A stretch of 64,000 nucleotides of DNA from positions 39,710 through 103,709 of the forward strand of contig NZ_VHLH01000018.1 in assembly GCF_006516965.1 (NCBI RefSeq). Reading direction: 5' to 3'. How positions within the stretch are numbered: the first letter of the stretch is position 1; every line of letters starts with the position of its first letter. Below, one piece after another: positions 35,506-43,259 of this stretch. The notes beneath the pieces were generated by a model that was not told the origin of the DNA, ran no database searches, and worked only from the letters and a program-made list of their open reading frames with translations. A program made the translations under genes and the position numbers. Source of the stretch: Pararhizobium mangrovi. Lineage in GTDB: Bacteria; Pseudomonadota; Alphaproteobacteria; Rhizobiales; Rhizobiaceae.

Positions 35506-36561
35506 CTATTCGAGCCCGAGAATGCGCCGGTTCGCCGCTTCGTCCGAGCCGGCGCCGGCGAAATCGTCGAAGGCGCGTTCGGTAACGCGGATGATGTGGT
35601 CGGCGATGAACTGGGCCCCTTCGCGCGCCCCGTCTTCGGGATGCTTCAACGCGCATTCCCATTCGAGCACGGCCCAACCGTCGAAATCATGCGCCGAAAG
35701 CTGCGAGAAGATGCGGCCGAAATCGACCTGGCCGTCGCCGAGCGAGCGGAAGCGGCCGGCGCGATCGACCCAGGACTGGAAGCCGCCATAGACGCCCTGC
35801 CGTCCGCTCGGCACGAACTCGGCATCCTTCACGTGGAAGGCGCGAATGCGCTCGTGATAGATCTCGATGTATTCGATGTAGTCGAGCTGCTGCAGGACGA
35901 AATGCGATGGATCGTAGAGCAGGTTCGCGCGCGGATGGTCGTTCACCCGCTCCAGGAACATCTCGTAGGAAATGCCGTCGTGCAGGTCCTCGCTCGGATG
36001 GATCTCGTAGCAGAGATCGACGCCGTTCTCGTCGCAATGGTCGAGGATCGGCTTCCAGCGGGTCGCCAGTTCCTCGAATGCGGTCTCGATGAGGCCCGGT
36101 GCACGCTGCGGGAAGGGGTAGAGGAAGGGCCATGCGAGCGCGCCGGAGAAGGTCGGCAGACCGGTGAGCCCCATGTGCTTCGAGGCGACGGCGGCACACT
36201 TCACCTGATTGACGGCCCATTCCTGGCGCGCCTTCGGATTGTTGTGCACCTTTTCCGGTGCGAAGCCGTCGAGCAGTTCGTCGTAGACGGGATGGGCGGC
36301 GACGAGCTGGCCCTGCAGGTGCGTGGCGAGCTCGGTGACGGAAAGCCCGTGGTTTGCGACTGTGCCGACGATCTCGTCGCAGTAGTCCTTGGAGTCCGCG
36401 GCCTTCTCGATGTCGATCAAACGCAGATCCCAGGCCGGGATCTGCACGCCTTTGTAGCCGAGCGATGCCGCCCAGCCGCAGATGCCGTCGAGCGTGTCGA
36501 AGGGGGCTTCGTCGCCGGCGAACTGGGCCAGGAAGATGGCGGGTCCCTTGATGGTCTTCAT
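35506..36561 (-). CDS. Sugar phosphate isomerase/epimerase-like TIM barrel
   Basis: 351 residues, xylose-isomerase-like TIM barrel of the IolE/IolI class. Metal-ligand candidates are seen in LCYEIHPSEDL, LLYDPSHFVLQQ and AVLEWECAL. Relatives isomerise or dehydrate keto-sugars and inositols. It is first in the run of five minus-strand genes with the Gfo/Idh oxidoreductase and the ABC importer, and a perfect palindrome lies 45 bases before its start. Exact reaction unknown. Confidence 0.88.
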   Translation of the reverse strand: MKTIKGPAIFLAQFAGDEAPFDTLDGICGWAASLGYKGVQIPAWDLRLIDIEKAADSKDYCDEIVGTVANHGLSVTELATHLQGQLVAAHPVYDELLDGFAPEKVHNNPKARQEWAVNQVKCAAVASKHMGLTGLPTFSGALAWPFLYPFPQRAPGLIETAFEELATRWKPILDHCDENGVDLCYEIHPSEDLHDGISYEMFLERVNDHPRANLLYDPSHFVLQQLDYIEYIEIYHERIRAFHVKDAEFVPSGRQGVYGGFQSWVDRAGRFRSLGDGQVDFGRIFSQLSAHDFDGWAVLEWECALKHPEDGAREGAQFIADHIIRVTERAFDDFAGAGSDEAANRRILGLE

Positions 36562-36605
36562 GCGTTTCCTCCGTCTGGTTCGCTCCGAAGCCGCACCTCA
36601 CATGA

Positions 36606-36621
36606 TCGACCGCTCGGTCGA
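36606..36621. promoter_or_regulatory. Perfect palindrome upstream of the sugar operon, candidate operator
   Basis: Arms TCGACCG (36606-36612) and CGGTCGA (36615-36621) around CT form a 16-base perfect dyad about 45 bases before the TIM-barrel start codon. The position fits a LacI- or GntR-type repressor site. No regulator gene is adjacent. Confidence 0.45.
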
Positions 36622-36790
36622 AAACGCGCGACGCATGCACGAATGCTTTTGAACGCAGGCTAGACAAGGTCGGGAATTGCCACAAGCCTGCAACGCATGC
36701 GCGCCCCAATCATTCGAGGCATCGCGGGCAGGCGGGATACTCGGGGGTCGGTGAACCCCGTTCGAAAAAGCGTCGTGCGCCTTGCTCGTA

Positions 36791-37993
36791 TCAGCTGGCG
36801 AGGGCCTGCCTCGGAGGCAGCGGTGCCTCGGCAACCGCGACGTCGAGTTCGCTCTTCACCTGGTCGCGGCCGGCGCGCTTGGCGAGGTAGAGTGCGGCAT
36901 CCGCCCTTCGGGTAAGCGCGAGCGGTTCGATCCCCGCGTTGGCGGGAACCGCGGCGATGCCGAAACTCGCCGTCACGCTGTGGCTTGCCGGCAGACCGTC
37001 GATCCGTGCGTGCTTCAGGGCAAGGCGAAGGCTTTCGGCGTAAACGCGCGCGTCGTCGCGACCGATGTCGGGTAGCGCGACGGCGAATTCCTCGCCGCCG
37101 AGCCGGCCGACGAGGCAGCTTGCCGGCGTCGCTTCGGACAACAGCGCCGCGAAGTCGGTGATGACGCGGTCGCCGATCGCGTGGCCATGGAGATCGTTGA
37201 TGGCCTTGAAGTGATCGAGATCGCACAGCACGAAGGCGACCGGTCGGCTCCGGCCCCGGCCGAGGAGATCGGCCAATGCCGCGTTGAACGCGGTATGGTT
37301 CAGGAGGCCCGACATGCCGTCCCTGCGCGCGTTCGTGATGGCCGTCCCGAGCAGGTCGCGTACGAGGATGGAAAGCAGGAGCAGCGCGATCGCCACGCCG
37401 AACACCGTTCCGAGCGACTGGGAGGCATTCGCGTAATCGGTCTCGAAGAAGTGGGTGGGACCCGAACCCGCACCTCCCAGGTGCGCTGCAAGGAACGGCT
37501 TGGACAGGAACTGGACCGCACTTGCGGCCTGTACCGTGCCGAACAGCCGATCGAGCGGTTTGTTCGCGCGACTGAGCACCACCCATGCGCCGACGGCCTG
37601 CATCGTGGCGTCGGGGGTCTGGTAGAGGATGAGGCGCCAGAGGGATTCACGGGGAAACGCCTGCGAAACGAGGCAAAGCACGATGCCGCCTGCGAGGATG
37701 CCGGAAAGCAGCAACTTCGGAACCGGATGATCGTAGAGATGGCACAGCCCGATATTGATGAAGAACAACGCCGCCAGGAACGCGACGAACGTCACGAGTT
37801 GCATCCATTCGGTCGGTACCGCACTGGCGAGCGTGTATTCGAAAGCGAGATTGAGGCCGACGGCGAGGAACCCGGGGACGAACCAGCGCGGCGCGATTTT
37901 GGTGCGATCGGCGGCGGCCACGGCGATGAGCGCTGCCGTGAACATGCCGGCGACGGCCAGATTGATGGCCAGAATGAAAGCCGCGCTTGGCAT
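36791..37993 (-). CDS. Membrane diguanylate cyclase (GGDEF)
   Basis: 400 residues from the ATG at 37993 (GAGGTGGAG upstream). About seven membrane helices occupy residues 1-215 and form an unassigned sensor; the GGDEF domain covers about 235-390 with active-site GGEEF in LVGRLGGEEFAVAL and the substrate-binding DLDHFKAINDLHGH. The RxxD inhibitory site expected five residues before GGEEF is absent (the stretch is SCLVGR). It makes c-di-GMP. It is divergent from the stressosome module, sharing 172 bases of upstream DNA. Confidence 0.9.
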   Translation of the reverse strand: MPSAAFILAINLAVAGMFTAALIAVAAADRTKIAPRWFVPGFLAVGLNLAFEYTLASAVPTEWMQLVTFVAFLAALFFINIGLCHLYDHPVPKLLLSGILAGGIVLCLVSQAFPRESLWRLILYQTPDATMQAVGAWVVLSRANKPLDRLFGTVQAASAVQFLSKPFLAAHLGGAGSGPTHFFETDYANASQSLGTVFGVAIALLLLSILVRDLLGTAITNARRDGMSGLLNHTAFNAALADLLGRGRSRPVAFVLCDLDHFKAINDLHGHAIGDRVITDFAALLSEATPASCLVGRLGGEEFAVALPDIGRDDARVYAESLRLALKHARIDGLPASHSVTASFGIAAVPANAGIEPLALTRRADAALYLAKRAGRDQVKSELDVAVAEAPLPPRQALAS

Positions 37994-38165
37994 CGCTCCA
38001 CCTCTTTGTCGCGTGCGAATACACTGCGTGCGACAACAAACCTTTAAGGCGAGCCCGCTACGGCGCATATTCTACGTATGCGTTCGCGCCGCTTCGGTGC
38101 TCGACGATTGCGAATCGACGCGTGGCGCGGCATACCCGCACGGATTGAGAACACGAAAGCGTGAC

Positions 38166-39026
38166 ATGGCGAAAGAAGTGACGACCGGCTCGGTGCTGGT
38201 AGAAGATTTCGATCGGGTACTTTCCGGCTGGCTGAAGGTTCAGGCCAGCGAAAACGTCAAGCGCACCGACCTCGTCTCGGCCAAGGAATCGGAAAAGCAG
38301 AGCCGCGACCTGCTCGCTGCCCTTGCCGACGTCGCGCCCGAAGCGGCGACGGCGGACGGCTTCGACCTTTCCGACGCGCAGTGGGCACCGGTGCGCGAGG
38401 CGCTGGAGGAAATCGCCGAAAACCGTACCGAACGCGGTGTCTCGGCGGCGGAGATGGGGTGGTTCATCGCCTCGCTCAAGCAACCCTTCTTCGAGATCCT
38501 CCATGAAGAGCTCGGCGAGACGTCGGCGGAGCTGATGCGCGAGATCTGGAGCGCGACGCGGATCGTCGACCAGGTTGCCCTCTACGCCATCGAAACGCTC
38601 GTGCAGAAGCGCGAGGCGATCATCGAGCGCCAGCGCGGGGAAATGACCGAAGTTTCCGCGCCGGTCGTGAAGATCTGGGACCGCATCGTCACGGTTCCGC
38701 TCATCGGCACGCTCGATTCCTTCCGCGCGCAGACGGTGATGGAAAACCTGCTCGACGCGATCGTCCAGTGGGAAGCGGAGATTGCCATCATCGACATCAC
38801 CGGCGTTTCCACCGTCGATACGCTCGTTGCCCAGCACCTCCTGAAGACGGCTTCGGCCGTCCGGCTGATGGGCTCGGAATGCGTGATCTGCGGCATCAGC
38901 CCGAAGATCGCCCAGACGGTCGTCAATCTCGGCGTCGACCTGCCGAACATCACGACGCGCGTCGACCTGCAGAGCGGTCTCGCCTACGCCTTCCGGCGCA
39001 TCGGCGTGGCGGCCGGAGAACGATAA
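38166..39026 (+). CDS. rsbR: Stressosome sensor RsbR
   Basis: 286 residues from the ATG at 38166. Residues about 1-160 are a helical sensor domain of the RsbR N-terminal (globin-like) type; about 170-275 are a STAS domain (VPLIGTLDS, IIDITGVSTVDTLVAQHLL). Thr219 in VDTL and Thr251 in IAQTVVNLG appear to match the two phospho-threonines of Bacillus RsbR proteins. RsbR assembles with RsbS into the stressosome that holds RsbT until stress. It heads a five-gene operon. Confidence 0.88.
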   Translation: MAKEVTTGSVLVEDFDRVLSGWLKVQASENVKRTDLVSAKESEKQSRDLLAALADVAPEAATADGFDLSDAQWAPVREALEEIAENRTERGVSAAEMGWFIASLKQPFFEILHEELGETSAELMREIWSATRIVDQVALYAIETLVQKREAIIERQRGEMTEVSAPVVKIWDRIVTVPLIGTLDSFRAQTVMENLLDAIVQWEAEIAIIDITGVSTVDTLVAQHLLKTASAVRLMGSECVICGISPKIAQTVVNLGVDLPNITTRVDLQSGLAYAFRRIGVAAGER

Positions 39027-39030
39027 GCCC

Positions 39031-39399
39031 GTGGCCGGAGCGAGCGGAAGCGTACCGATCGTCACGATTGCCGGCTGCGTCGTCGTCGCGATCCGTGACG
39101 ATCTCGACGATCAGGACATCCTCACGCTGCAGGACGAACTCGTCGAGGAGGTATCGCGACGCTCCGCGAACGGCGTCGTCATCGACATTTCCAGTCTCGA
39201 GATCGTCGACACCTTTGCCGGGCGCATGCTGGGCGCCATGGCGCAGATGGCCGGAATGATGAACGCCCGCACGATCGTCGTCGGCATGCGGCCGGCCGTC
39301 GCGATGACGCTCGTCGACCTCGGCATGACGCTCGAAGGGGTGGAGACCGCGCTCAATGCCGACCGGGCCATCGAGGCGATCAGGGCCGGCCAGGCCTGA
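39031..39399 (+). CDS. rsbS: Stressosome scaffold RsbS
   Basis: 122 residues from a GTG at 39031, four bases after rsbR. A lone STAS domain (VPIVTIAGCVVVAIRDDL, VVIDISSLEIVDTFAGRML, GMRPAVAMTLVDLG). The residue at the Bacillus Ser59 position is Thr61 here (VDTF). RsbS is the co-scaffold whose phosphorylation by RsbT releases RsbT. Confidence 0.88.
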   Translation: MAGASGSVPIVTIAGCVVVAIRDDLDDQDILTLQDELVEEVSRRSANGVVIDISSLEIVDTFAGRMLGAMAQMAGMMNARTIVVGMRPAVAMTLVDLGMTLEGVETALNADRAIEAIRAGQA

Positions 39400-39405
39400 G
39401 CCGTC

Positions 39406-39810
39406 GTGGAAGACGGGCGCACAGCGGTGACTTTGGCGAGCGCGCAGGACGTCGCCTATGCCCGCGAGGCCGCCAAGCGGGCCATGACGGAGATCGGCGC
39501 ATCGACGGTACGGCGCACGAAGTTCGTGACGGCCGTATCGGAAATCGCGCGGAACGCGGTGATCTATGGCCGCGGCGGCCGGATCGTTTTCGAAATACGC
39601 GAGCAGGGGGGCGTGCGGAGCGTGGTTGCGGAATGTTCCGACCGCGGACCCGGCATCGCCGATGTCGCGATGGCGCTGACCGACGGTTACAGCACCGGCA
39701 AGGGGCTCGGTCGCGGTCTCGGTGGAGCCAAACGGCTCGTCGATCGTTTCGAGATCAGGTCTTCCGAGACCACGGGCACCGTCGTCATTCTGGAAAGCCG
39801 CGCACGATGA
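39406..39810 (+). CDS. rsbT: Switch kinase RsbT
   Basis: 134 residues from a GTG at 39406. GHKL ATPase with N-box AVSEIARNAVIYG, G1 CSDRGPGIADV and G2 GLGRGLGGAKRLVD. RsbT phosphorylates RsbR and RsbS on stress and then leaves the stressosome to activate an output partner. Six bases after rsbS; its stop overlaps the next start (ATGA). Confidence 0.9.
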   Translation: MEDGRTAVTLASAQDVAYAREAAKRAMTEIGASTVRRTKFVTAVSEIARNAVIYGRGGRIVFEIREQGGVRSVVAECSDRGPGIADVAMALTDGYSTGKGLGRGLGGAKRLVDRFEIRSSETTGTVVILESRAR

Positions 39811-40805
39811 AATCATTCGACGTTGCCGAAGACAGTCAGGTCGGCAGCACCCGCCGCGCGGTCACGCACATCGCCGAAGATGCCGGCATGGCGGAAGACG
39901 AATGCGAACGGCTGGCGCTGATCGTCACTGAGGCATGCACCAATCTGGTGCGCCATGCCGCAGGCGGTGAAATGCTGGTCGACGTCGACAGCGCCGGCGA
40001 AGCGCCCGTCGTTACCGTCATCGCACTCGACGACGGGCCGGGCATCCCCAATGTCGAGGCGGCCATGGTCGACGGTTACTCGACGGCGGCAGAGCAGACG
40101 AAGGGCATCGGCGGCGGCCTCGGCGCCATCCAGCGCCAAGCCGACGATTTCGATATCCACAGTGCCTCGCACGGAACGACGCTCCTCGCGCGCGTCGGAA
40201 AGCCTGCCGGGCGATCGTCGCGCTTCGATGCGGCCGGGCTCATCGTGGCCAAGCCGGGCTTCGACGAGGGCGGCGACATCTTCGCGGTGCGCGAGGAGGC
40301 GGCCGCGACGTTCGTCACGCTCGTCGACGTGCTCGGCCACGGACCGAACGCCGCGACGATTGCCGAGACCGCCCGCGAGGCGTTTCTCGGAGCGGCCGGC
40401 CGATCGCTGGAGGAGACCGAAGCCGCGATGGGCGAGGCGATCGCCGGCAGCCGTGGGGCGGCCGCGCTCGTCATGGAGCTCCCCCACGAGGGCGGCGTCG
40501 CGCGTGCGGTCGGGCTCGGCAATGTGCGCGGCGAGATCATGACGTCGGACGGCGACGTGCACGGCATTCCTTCCAAGCCCGGCATCCTCGGTGCCGTGAC
40601 GCGACGACCGAGGCCGAGCGAGCACCCGTGGGCAGCCTCTTCCATTCTCGTCATGAGTACCGACGGCCTCAAAGGTTCGGCGCGCGTTCCCGAACCGCGA
40701 TCCCTCTTCTTCCGTCGCGCCGCCCTCATCGCCGCGACGCGCTACAAGTTGCGCCGGCGCGGCAGCGACGATGCGGGCGTGCTGGTCGTCAGGTACGATC
40801 CATGA
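39807..40805 (+). CDS. Fused GHKL ATPase / RsbX-type PP2C phosphatase
   Basis: 332 residues from the ATG at 39807. Residues 1-130 are an anti-sigma-type GHKL ATPase (IVTEACTNLVRHAAGG, LDDGPGIPNV, GIGGGLGAIQRQAD). Residues about 140-332 are an RsbX/SpoIIE-type PP2C domain with metal sites DEGGDIFAV, LVDVLGHGPNA, MSTDGLKG and the C-terminal DDAGVLVV. RsbX resets the stressosome by removing phosphates from RsbS and RsbR; here it is joined to a second kinase-like ATPase. It overlaps its neighbours by four bases on both sides. Confidence 0.87.
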   Translation: MKSFDVAEDSQVGSTRRAVTHIAEDAGMAEDECERLALIVTEACTNLVRHAAGGEMLVDVDSAGEAPVVTVIALDDGPGIPNVEAAMVDGYSTAAEQTKGIGGGLGAIQRQADDFDIHSASHGTTLLARVGKPAGRSSRFDAAGLIVAKPGFDEGGDIFAVREEAAATFVTLVDVLGHGPNAATIAETAREAFLGAAGRSLEETEAAMGEAIAGSRGAAALVMELPHEGGVARAVGLGNVRGEIMTSDGDVHGIPSKPGILGAVTRRPRPSEHPWAASSILVMSTDGLKGSARVPEPRSLFFRRAALIAATRYKLRRRGSDDAGVLVVRYDP

Positions 40806-41932
40806 AATCGGTCGTCACTTCGATCAGCCTGGCGCAGGACAGCGATATTTCGCACGCACGCCGTAGCGCGCGCCTGATTGCCAAGGTCGGCGAGGCCCCG
40901 AGCCACGACCAGATCCGCTTCGCGACCGCCGTTTCCGAAATCGCCCGCAACGCCTTGCAGTACGGCCGGGAAGCGGTCGCCGAGTTCGCCTTCGACGGAG
41001 GCGATCGTGGCGCTCGCCTCGTCGCCCGCGTTCAGGACCGCGGCGGCGGGATCGCCGACATCGACACCCTGCTCGGTTCGGGGCACACGGTGCAAAGCGG
41101 CGTCGGCCATGGGCTCAGCGGTTCGCGCAGGCTCGTCGACGATTTCGTCGTCGACACCAGCGAAGCGGGTACGGTCATCGACCTCATCATCGAGCTGAAG
41201 ACCGCGACGCCGCCTTCCGATCTTGCGCAGTCGGCAGCCGACGTCCTCGTCGAGGCCAGTCATGGTTCCGCCGTGGAGGAATTGAGCGAGCAGAACCGGG
41301 CGCTGCGCGACGCGCTGGCGCAGCAGCAGTTCCTGCTTCGCGAAATGCATCACCGGACGAAGAACAACCTCGCCATCATCCAGTCGCTGGCCCTGATGCA
41401 GGCGCGCCAGTCCGAAAGCGAGGAAACGCGCGCTGCCCTCGAATTGCTGACGGGCCGCATCCAGGCGTTTGCGAGCGCGCACAATCTTCTCCATCGCGGG
41501 GAAAACGTTGCCGAAGTCGACATGCGCCAGCATATCGAGACGCTGGCCGGCCGGCTGCGGGCGGCACTCGACCAGAGCGGGATCGAAATCGAGACGACGA
41601 GCGACAAGCTGTACGTTTCCTTCGATACGGCGACCGAAATCGGTTTGATCGTCAACGAGCTTCTGACCAACGCCGCCAAATACGTCGCCGGCGACTACAC
41701 GACCCGCCACGTGGTGAAGGTCGACGTCGTGCGCGAAGGAAGCGGTATCCGCCTGACGGTGAGCGACGACGGACCCGGCATCGAGAACGCCGAGGCGACG
41801 CTGCACAAGTCGCGGTCTCTCGGCTGGCGCATCGTCGAAAGCTGCGTGCGCAAGCTCAACGGCAGCATCGAAGTCGACGGAACGAACGGTTTGTCGGTTT
41901 CGATCTTTTTTCGGGACCAAACGCCCCAATAA
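40802..41932 (+). CDS. RsbT-like ATPase fused to HisKA_2 sensor histidine kinase
   Basis: 376 residues from the ATG at 40802. Residues 1-135 are a second RsbT-like ATPase (AVSEIARNALQYG, VQDRGGGIADI, GVGHGLSGSRRLVDD). A short helical linker follows, then a HisKA_2 dimerisation domain with the phospho-histidine motif REMHHRTKNNLAIIQSLA (about 180-260) and a histidine-kinase ATPase domain (GLIVNELLTNAAKY, SDDGPGIENAE, SLGWRIVESCVRKL). Last gene of the stressosome operon. It should pass the stressosome state to an unlinked response regulator; PhyR is a plausible partner but none is encoded here. Confidence 0.88.
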   Translation: MKSVVTSISLAQDSDISHARRSARLIAKVGEAPSHDQIRFATAVSEIARNALQYGREAVAEFAFDGGDRGARLVARVQDRGGGIADIDTLLGSGHTVQSGVGHGLSGSRRLVDDFVVDTSEAGTVIDLIIELKTATPPSDLAQSAADVLVEASHGSAVEELSEQNRALRDALAQQQFLLREMHHRTKNNLAIIQSLALMQARQSESEETRAALELLTGRIQAFASAHNLLHRGENVAEVDMRQHIETLAGRLRAALDQSGIEIETTSDKLYVSFDTATEIGLIVNELLTNAAKYVAGDYTTRHVVKVDVVREGSGIRLTVSDDGPGIENAEATLHKSRSLGWRIVESCVRKLNGSIEVDGTNGLSVSIFFRDQTPQ

Positions 41933-42037
41933 GCGTTTCAGCGGTTCGCGACCGATCGCGGCTGCGCCGGGCTTGCCCTGCTGCCGCGAGACGGTACGTC
42001 CGTTCCGCCCCCCGATCCTTCAACGCACGGAGTGCCC

Positions 42038-42865
42038 ATGCCCTCGACGAAGCCGCATATTGCTCGTCTCAGTTTCGTCTTCGACTTCGATCGGACGCTC
42101 GCGTCCGAAAGCTGGGATGCCGCGTGCCATGTTCTCGGCCTGTCGAGGAGCGAATGGGACGATCGCTTCATCGAGCCGCTCGGCAAGGATTGGGACCCGA
42201 TCCAGCAGAAGGCACAGGCGCTGATGGACGCGGCTGAGAGTTTCGGAACGAAGCTCGACGATGCCTTTCTTCAGGCCGTTTGCGAGCGCATCGACCCCTT
42301 TCCCGGTGTGCTCGACCTGCCGGAGCGCCTGCGCCGCCACGTCGAGGCGTTCGACGAGGACATCGCCTGCGAGTTCACCATCCTGTCGTCCGGCTTCGCC
42401 GACCTTTTCGACAGGACCGACGTCGCACAGGCCTTCGACGCCATACGCGGCGGCGCCTTCCACTTTCAGGACGGATTGGTGAGGAGCGTAAAGCACACGA
42501 TCACCCACGCCGAAAAGGCGCTCCATTTGCGTTCGATCGCCGAGGGCATCCCGGTCTCGCAGTCGAATTCGCCGGGTTCGGCGGAGTCGATCGTCAAGGA
42601 GCACGACATGCACGTGCCCTTCGACCAGATGGTCTATGCGGGCGACGGTGCCAGCGATCTCCAGGCTTTCGGCTATCTGGCATCGATGGGCGGCCTCACG
42701 ATCGGCATCGAGGACGAGGGCGACTTCGAAGCCGCGGACGAGCAGACGGCCGGGCAACGGGTCGAGACGCTCGCCGGCCCGGACTACCGGGATGGAACGC
42801 GTCTCTTCACGAAGCTGAAGAATGCGGCGACTGCGGGCGCGGCCCGCATCGCCGTTCGCAACTGA
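42038..42865 (+). CDS. HAD-superfamily phosphatase-like protein
   Basis: 275 residues from the ATG at 42038 (CGGAG five bases upstream; a GTG at 42032 is in frame). HAD motif I is VFDFDRTLASES, motif II includes FTILSSGF, and motif III/IV is MVYAGDGASDLQAF, so it should be an active phosphohydrolase. The cap between motifs I and II is helical. Substrate unknown. It stands about 105 bases after the kinase gene and may have its own promoter. Confidence 0.83.
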   Translation: MPSTKPHIARLSFVFDFDRTLASESWDAACHVLGLSRSEWDDRFIEPLGKDWDPIQQKAQALMDAAESFGTKLDDAFLQAVCERIDPFPGVLDLPERLRRHVEAFDEDIACEFTILSSGFADLFDRTDVAQAFDAIRGGAFHFQDGLVRSVKHTITHAEKALHLRSIAEGIPVSQSNSPGSAESIVKEHDMHVPFDQMVYAGDGASDLQAFGYLASMGGLTIGIEDEGDFEAADEQTAGQRVETLAGPDYRDGTRLFTKLKNAATAGAARIAVRN

Positions 42866-42955
42866 ACCATCGCTTTCGCCGTAGAGCGTCGCCATCTCAC
42901 GCAGTCGTGATGCGGGATCAAAGCAGCACCTTTGCGGAGCCGAAACGGCGCAGTA

Positions 42956-42987
42956 TTCTTTCCGAGTTCCTTGGAACCCGGAAAGGA
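42956..42987 (+). promoter_or_regulatory. Hairpin that buries the ribosome binding site of a small secreted protein
   Basis: The stretch folds into a long stem: 42956-42964 with 42979-42987 (nine pairs, one G-U), a mismatch, then GTTC (42966-42969) with GAAC (42974-42977) around a CTTG loop. The 3' arm contains most of AAGGAG (42983-42988), the Shine-Dalgarno of the ATG at 42996. This suggests translational control such as an RNA thermometer. Confidence 0.5.
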
Positions 42988-42995
42988 GATCCGCA

Positions 42996-43178
42996 ATGAC
43001 AAGGAAGACCCTGGCCCTCGGGCTGGCATTCGCGATGTTCACCGCAACCGGCGCCATGGCGTGCGACTGGCACAACACCACGGCAAAGATGTCGACGCCG
43101 GTGAAAAAGGAGATGGCCGCGGTTTTGGCGCCAGCCTCTGCTCCCGTGGACCTTTGGCTCGTGCCCTATCTCGGATAG
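42996..43178 (+). CDS. Very small exported protein
   Basis: 60 residues. A clear signal peptide (KTLALGLAFAMFTATGAMA) leaves a mature peptide of about 38 residues starting with Cys23. The pre-Cys residues do not fit a lipobox well. The mature part has one Cys, a Lys-rich middle (TPVKKEMAAVLAP) and a hydrophobic end. Shine-Dalgarno AAGGAG is well placed but lies in a hairpin. I do not recognise a family; function unknown. Confidence 0.65.
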   Translation: MTRKTLALGLAFAMFTATGAMACDWHNTTAKMSTPVKKEMAAVLAPASAPVDLWLVPYLG

Positions 43179-43204
43179 GAAACCGCCGATTTCACCCCAT
43201 GCGG

Positions 43205-43233
43205 CGGCCCGGTGCTCGCAAGGCGCCGGGCCG
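43205..43233. terminator. Hairpin between convergent genes
   Basis: An 11-base stem with one G-U pair (43205-43215 with 43223-43233) around a 7-base loop lies between the small protein gene and lpd, which converge. It can end both transcripts; no T run follows. Confidence 0.55.
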
Positions 43234-43259
43234 TTCGTCCGTCCACAGGATGTCCACAC

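Noticed and set aside
41957..41989. Terminator after the stressosome kinase
   Set aside because: A 7-base dyad (TCGCGGC/GCCGCGA) is present but the loop is about 20 bases and no T run follows; too weak to call.
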